Positions 40,607-43,744 of a stretch of 43,744 bases of DNA are shown piece by piece. The DNA lies in the NCBI GenBank assembly GCA_005885285.1, contig VAZG01000181.1, forward strand, positions 1 through 43,744, read 5' to 3'. The DNA comes from Alphaproteobacteria bacterium. Its GTDB lineage: Bacteria > Pseudomonadota > Alphaproteobacteria > Rhizobiales > Xanthobacteraceae. The notes under the pieces were generated by a model. It saw only the letters and a program-made list of their open reading frames with translations. It did no database searches and had not been told where the DNA came from. Position numbers and translations under genes: made by a program. How positions within the stretch are numbered: position 1 is the first letter of the stretch; the number at the start of each line of letters is the position of its first letter.

Positions 40607-41001
40607 GTGGCTGTGACCGATGAAGTTGTCGGTGTACGGGGGGGCACCGCGCCGGCTTGCAGAACCCCACCGAAGCATATATTCGATGGCCGTAGTTTGC
40701 CCTGACCCGTGACGCGCACGGCAAAACGATGTGCCGTTGGCCTATACAAAATCTGGCGCAGCGAAGGCTTCGCGTAACGGGAATAGTGTTGAACCGATCC
40801 GGCGGCGCTCAAGCGTAAGTGGCTACTCCGGAATCAGATTACAACCCTGCTCGATCATGGATCATGGCCCGATAAATGAGTTGCAACCAGCCTCGTTATT
40901 CGGCGAAGGGTCACTATACCTTCCATATCACCGCGCGCTTCCCCGGCTGTCGTCCTTGACTGAGAGCATTGCGCTCCCGCCGCGACAAAAGGGCGGCCTA
41001 T
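40607..41001. other. Intergenic stretch, no gene recognised
   Basis: 395 nt between the DUF1488 gene and the membrane micropeptide at 41002. Open frames exist but lack start signals and protein-like composition. Confidence 0.45.
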
Positions 41002-41109
41002 ATGTCCAATATCCACAAATTCAGTGTTCGCGAGTGGCTCGTACCGCCGGTATTGCTGCCGATCTTTTTTGTGCTGCTGATCGCTGCCGCGATGTTCATT
41101 CAATGGTAG
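41002..41109 (+). CDS. Small single-helix membrane protein
   Basis: 35 aa from ATG 41002 with AAAAGGGCGGCC upstream: MSNIHKFSVREWLVPPVLLP, IFFVLLIAAAMFIQW. Charged start, then one membrane helix with a PPVLLP kink, somewhat like the LLWLxGVPxP peptides but not clearly homologous. The next gene's ATG lies inside its last codons (41103), suggesting coupling. Confidence 0.6.
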   Translation: MSNIHKFSVREWLVPPVLLPIFFVLLIAAAMFIQW

Positions 41110-41348
41110 TCCACCTCAGCGGGCCGGCACTATCGGCTCGGGCAAACAGCTCGTTCGCTCCGACAAAACGAACCCGGCCATCGTTGGCCAAGGAGCTGGA
41201 CGCCAGAGCGGTGGCCGCCTTGGATGAAGCTCGCGGGATGCCGTCGGGAGATCAGCGCACGGGGGCGATGAACAGGGCAATGATCCTGCGAAATGCCGCT
41301 GAAATGCACGAGCATTTCTTCAGCAAGAGCGGCGCGCTGGCGCCATGA
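41103..41348 (+). CDS. Small helical 'ARxMPxG..LRxAA' protein
   Basis: Frame of 81 aa from ATG 41103; a shorter start near 41190 is possible. The conserved part is AVAALDEARGMPSGDQRTGA, MNRAMILRNAAEMHEHFFSK, which aligns with the frameshifted gene at 16518-16696 (ALEAARSMAPG, DKIEALKKAGLLRKAADTRG). A small rhizobial helical family, function unknown. Confidence 0.55.
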   Translation: MVVHLSGPALSARANSSFAPTKRTRPSLAKELDARAVAALDEARGMPSGDQRTGAMNRAMILRNAAEMHEHFFSKSGALAP

Positions 41349-41513
41349 CGGCCGTTCAGCGCTACTTCCTTCCCGATTCACCGTTCACGCATCGTGATTG
41401 GCTCGGGTATTCAGGAAAAGAGCGCCCTGACATGGATCATATGGGCGCCGAGATGCTTGTCCCAGATCGACCGCCTGTCCGAGTCGATAGCCGTTCCCGT
41501 GGACACCCGTCCG

Positions 41514-41897
41514 ATGGTACTCGATCTTTCATGCGTTCCAGCCGTCGTTCTCATCGTCGAGGACGAGATGATGCTCCGCATGCGCGCGGTCGACATGGTG
41601 GAAGACGCCGGCTACACGCCAATTGAAGCCCTGGATGCCGACGAAGCGGTCGCAATCCTGGAATCCAGATCCGACATCGCGCTGATGTGCACCGACATCC
41701 AGATGCCGGGCAGCATGGACGGCGTGGGACTTGCGCATGCCGTGCACGCGCGTTGGCCGTCGATCAAGATCATCGTGGTGTCGGGGCAATTGAACCTGCC
41801 ACGCATCGATCTTCCTCCCAGCAGCAGGTTTTTCGGCAAGCCACTCGAAGCTGGGCAACTAATTGCCCAGATGCGGAACATGATCGGCCAAGCCTGA
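41514..41897 (+). CDS. Single-domain response regulator, FixJ/CheY-like
   Basis: 127 aa from ATG 41514; the frame is open from 41394 but that part is not receiver-like. Acidic pair in VVLIVEDEMMLRMRAVDMVE, phospho-Asp in IALMCTDIQMPGSMDG, Ser in IIVVSGQ, Lys in RFFGKPLEAGQLIAQM. No output domain. The HWE kinase 102 nt downstream is its likely partner. Confidence 0.87.
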   Translation: MVLDLSCVPAVVLIVEDEMMLRMRAVDMVEDAGYTPIEALDADEAVAILESRSDIALMCTDIQMPGSMDGVGLAHAVHARWPSIKIIVVSGQLNLPRIDLPPSSRFFGKPLEAGQLIAQMRNMIGQA

Positions 41898-41999
41898 CGC
41901 CGGCAGTTTTCACCTCGAGTTTGCCACCAAAATCGCCTGATTGCGTCAGAGCCCGTCGAAGATCAGTGCGGCAGCCAAGTCATGCTGATACAATTGGGG

Positions 42000-42779
42000 A
42001 TGTCTGAAGGCGATCTCAGTACAGACCACAGCCTCGCGAGTGGCGCAGCACCACACCGGGACTTTCTGGAGGCAGAGAATGTCAGCCTGCGGCTTCTCCT
42101 CGCGCAGGCCGAGATCAATACTCGCAGTCTACTTGCCAAGGCCGGCATCGACGCCAAGGAGCGCGAGGCGTCCGACAAGCTGCAGAAGCTGATCCTTGAA
42201 GAGCTGCACCACCGTATCAAGAATACGCTCGCGACCGTCGGCGCCATCGTCTCGCAGAGCCTGCGCAAGTTGCAGGGGGCTGAACACGCGCAGCACGCCA
42301 TCGAGGGCCGGCTGCTGGCGCTCGGCCGGGCGCACGATCTCCTTCTGCAGGCAAGATGGACCAGCGCGGATCTTGGCACGGTCGTCCGCGGCGCCATCGA
42401 AGCCTTCGACAATGCCGACGAGCCGAGATTCTCGACCTCGGGACCCGATATCCGGATAACGTCGGGTGCCGTCATCGCCGTCGCGATGACGTTTAACGAG
42501 CTTTGCACGAACACCACGAAGTTTGGCGCCCTGTCGGTCCCGGAGGGACGCGTCGACATCGCCTGGGGGCTGAATCCACAGACACAGCGCTTGCACCTTG
42601 CATGGACCGAGAAAAACGGTCCGGCAGTTCACCCTCCGGAAAAGTGCAGCTTCGGGACACGACTGATCGAGACGCTGGGCAAGCAGCTCAAGGGCGACGT
42701 GCGGTTAACCTATGAGCCGACCGGCTTCGTGTACGCGTTCGACGTGCCGATCGCTTCTCTGACTTCGCCGGCGGCGTAA
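42000..42779 (+). CDS. HWE-family histidine kinase without sensor domain
   Basis: 259 aa from ATG 42000 (41982 is an alternative). A coiled-coil N-terminus (AENVSLRLLLAQAEINTRSL, LAKAGIDAKEREASDKLQ), then the HWE core: phospho-His in ILEELHHRIKNTLATVGAIV, N-box FNELCTNTTKFGAL (Lys/Tyr positions slightly unusual), WxE in LHLAWTEKNGPAV and FGTRLIETLGKQL. There is no PAS or GAF, so signal input must come through the coil or a partner. Forms a two-component pair with the receiver at 41514. Confidence 0.88.
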   Translation: MSEGDLSTDHSLASGAAPHRDFLEAENVSLRLLLAQAEINTRSLLAKAGIDAKEREASDKLQKLILEELHHRIKNTLATVGAIVSQSLRKLQGAEHAQHAIEGRLLALGRAHDLLLQARWTSADLGTVVRGAIEAFDNADEPRFSTSGPDIRITSGAVIAVAMTFNELCTNTTKFGALSVPEGRVDIAWGLNPQTQRLHLAWTEKNGPAVHPPEKCSFGTRLIETLGKQLKGDVRLTYEPTGFVYAFDVPIASLTSPAA

Positions 42780-42834
42780 GTCCGTATTCAGATCGATTGA
42801 CGGAGCCAAGGGATATTGCGGGTCTAGATAAACA

Positions 42835-42867
42835 ACGGCCCCAGCACGGGGGAAGAACTGGGGCCGT
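42835..42867. terminator. Hairpin after HWE kinase gene
   Basis: ACGGCCCCAG, 13-nt loop, CTGGGGCCGT: perfect ten-pair stem 55 nt after the kinase stop, without a T run. Probably a terminator or mRNA 3' end. Confidence 0.5.
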
Positions 42868-42963
42868 CATTCATTGGATACCGAGGGGGACGGCATCCGG
42901 TCACCTCTTACCAAGTTGGTCCCGTGACCTTGGTTCCAGCCACTATTCGAGAGCAACGGGCGC

Positions 42964-42997
42964 AACGCCGCCAGGCATTGTTCGACCTGGCGGCGTT
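42964..42997. repeat. Perfect 12-bp inverted repeat
   Basis: AACGCCGCCAGG, 10-nt loop, CCTGGCGGCGTT. A very stable hairpin in the convergent spacer between the kinase and the broken gene at 43114; no T run. Second hairpin within 130 nt. Confidence 0.7.
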
Positions 42998-43113
42998 ATG
43001 CGTTCTGGAGCGTCCTAATTCCGGACTCTTGAGCCACCACAGCCATCGGTAGCGGTGCCTCGAGCACGCGAGGCCGCCCAAGTCACCAGCTTTTTCGGCA
43101 CGCGCGATCAACC

Positions 43114-43356
43114 TCAGTCGAATGCGGATGGAAGCTCGCCTTTGCGAAAGATGACGGCCGGCTCGTCGTCATAGTCGCCCATCTCGGGATCGCCGGTGGA
43201 TGAGAAGGCGATGACGCCGAGCTTGCTCAACGCCAGTCGCTCTGCCGTCCGAAGTGCGCCGGTTGCCGTTTTGCCGGCTATCGGAGTATCGGCTTTCAGG
43301 CTTCCTCCCCGCCCGGCAACGAAGGCCTAGACGAAGTAGCTTGTTTCGCGAGCCAT
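43114..43356 (-). pseudogene. Small conserved protein with in-frame amber at codon 10
   Basis: ATG 43356 with a perfect CAAGGAGAAACTT ribosome site reads MARETSYFV, TAG (43329-43327), then AFVAGRGGSLKADTPIAGKT, ATGALRTAERLALSKLGVIA, FSSTGDPEMGDYDDEPAVIF, RKGELPSAFD to TGA 43114. All 79 other codons are intact. The family pattern YFVQxFxAGxGGxLKADTP, TAxGALRTAERLALxKxGVxAxSxTGD predicts Gln at the amber, so CAG to TAG. A reader relying on gene callers would miss this gene. Confidence 0.7.
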
Positions 43357-43413
43357 AAGTTTCTCCTTGAGGCTCTGTCTTGCGCGCGCAGGTTACGCCG
43401 GGCGATTTCTGAT

Positions 43414-43550
43414 TCAGGACATCGCGCGCATCAGCGCTGAAATCTTGATGGCGCCGTCGGCGGTAGCAGCTTGCTCGCCGGGATCCCACGCCGCATATTT
43501 CTTGATGGTCCAGTCTGGATTGTCACGTCATTCCTGAAAATCGGCGTCAT
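43414..43550 (-). pseudogene. Small conserved protein, frameshifted
   Basis: ATG 43550 reads MTPIFRND; near 43525 the frame is lost, and the next one gives NPDWTIKKYAAWDPGEQAAT, ADGAIKISALMRAMS to TGA 43414. One missing base restores 45 aa. Upstream, overlapping its ATG, is a short frame from GTG 43615 (VQVYREDSRTEVTAPKVKWT, LE) that may be the tail of another lost gene, since it begins right after the groEL terminator. Confidence 0.5.
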
Positions 43551-43624
43551 TCAAGCGTCCACTTGACCTTGGGAGCGGTCACCTCCGTGCGGCTATCTTC
43601 GCGATAGACCTGCACCCATTGCAG

Positions 43625-43652
43625 AAAGGCCCGGCATAGCTGCCGGGCCTTT
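43625..43652. terminator. Intrinsic terminator downstream of groEL
   Basis: AAAGGCCCGGCA, TAGC loop, TGCCGGGCCTTT, then CTTTTTCTTT on the plus side. Perfect 12-pair stem 30 nt beyond the groEL stop; bidirectional. Confidence 0.88.
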
Positions 43653-43681
43653 CTTTTTCTTTGAGCTCTGAGCGGTTGGAC

Positions 43682-43744
43682 TTAGAAATCCATACCACCC
43701 ATGCCGCCCATGCCACCGCCCGGAGGCATGCCAGCGCCAGCACC
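43682..43744 (-). CDS. groEL: Chaperonin GroEL, C-terminal end (cut by window edge)
   Basis: The last 20 codons read GAGAGMPPGGGMGGMGGMDF and TAA (43684-43682). The Gly-Met-rich GGM repeat tail is diagnostic of group I chaperonins, the ATP-driven folding cage. The rest of the gene lies beyond the right edge. Bradyrhizobia have several groEL copies, so which one this is cannot be told. Confidence 0.93.
   Translation of the reverse strand, partial: GAGAGMPPGGGMGGMGGMDF

Overview
The window looks like a chromosomal segment of a Bradyrhizobium-type alphaproteobacterium (Nitrobacteraceae). The basis is the GC-rich coding style, the rhizobial small-protein families (DUF3606, DUF1236, DUF1488, DUF3309, DUF892, CsbD, PRC-barrel, DUF3147), HWE/HisKA_2 sensor kinases, sigma-EcfG-like promoters (GGAAC, 16-17 nt, CGTT) and a GroEL C-terminus (GMGGMGGMDF) at the right edge. 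Assignments are from reading the sequence; no database search was run.

Layout. 1-96 is the tail of an IS30-type transposase. 288-6258 holds a GAF/HisKA_2 kinase, a ferritin-like DUF892 protein, a triple-PAS LuxR regulator, a PRC-barrel protein, a DUF3606 protein and a BrkB/YihY membrane protein. 6259-7136 is mostly debris, including an inverted 93-nt copy of the 3' end of the PAS-LuxR gene. 7137-10077 is a tight four-gene operon of DUF3618-like, amphipathic-helix and holin-like envelope proteins. 10213-15752 is a dense stress cluster (PRC-barrel, membrane protein, two CsbD, DUF1236). 16231-20755 has a zinc-ribbon protein, a GAF-PAS-HWE kinase, another CsbD-like protein and a DUF4142 protein. 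20984-24274 is a convergent pair of GH13 enzymes (alpha-glucosidase, frameshifted, and trehalose-synthase-like). 24531-31629 carries two DUF3147 proteins, an isochorismatase-like hydrolase, an AI-2E-type permease, a second holin-like protein, DUF3309, a second DUF892 protein and a non-canonical Nramp. 31679-37472 is a decayed accessory tract (SDR, DUF3606, DUF2934, PhoD-like, aromatic-oxygenase, recombinase and ParB-like remnants) around an intact receiver/Crp pair. 37687-43744 has small secreted and membrane proteins, a receiver plus HWE kinase pair, and the groEL end.

Theme. Most intact genes are of the kind expected in the alphaproteobacterial general stress and envelope stress response: sensors (three HWE/HisKA_2 kinases, two lone receivers, a PAS-LuxR, a Crp/Fnr), periplasm and membrane homeostasis (BrkB, PRC, holin-like, DUF1236, DUF4142), ferritin-like proteins and trehalose/maltose metabolism. 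Several stress genes carry EcfG-like promoters.

Two things stand out. First, many genes are shorter than about 60 codons, among them three paralogous hydrophobic micropeptides with the core LLWLxGxPxP (at 1654, 11197 and 28747). Second, small accessory genes are broken at a high rate (single-base frameshifts, in-frame amber codons, truncations), while about 20 kb of large regulatory and transport genes are open throughout. Either this is real erosion of a redundant stress regulon or it includes sequencing indels; re-reading the bases would decide.
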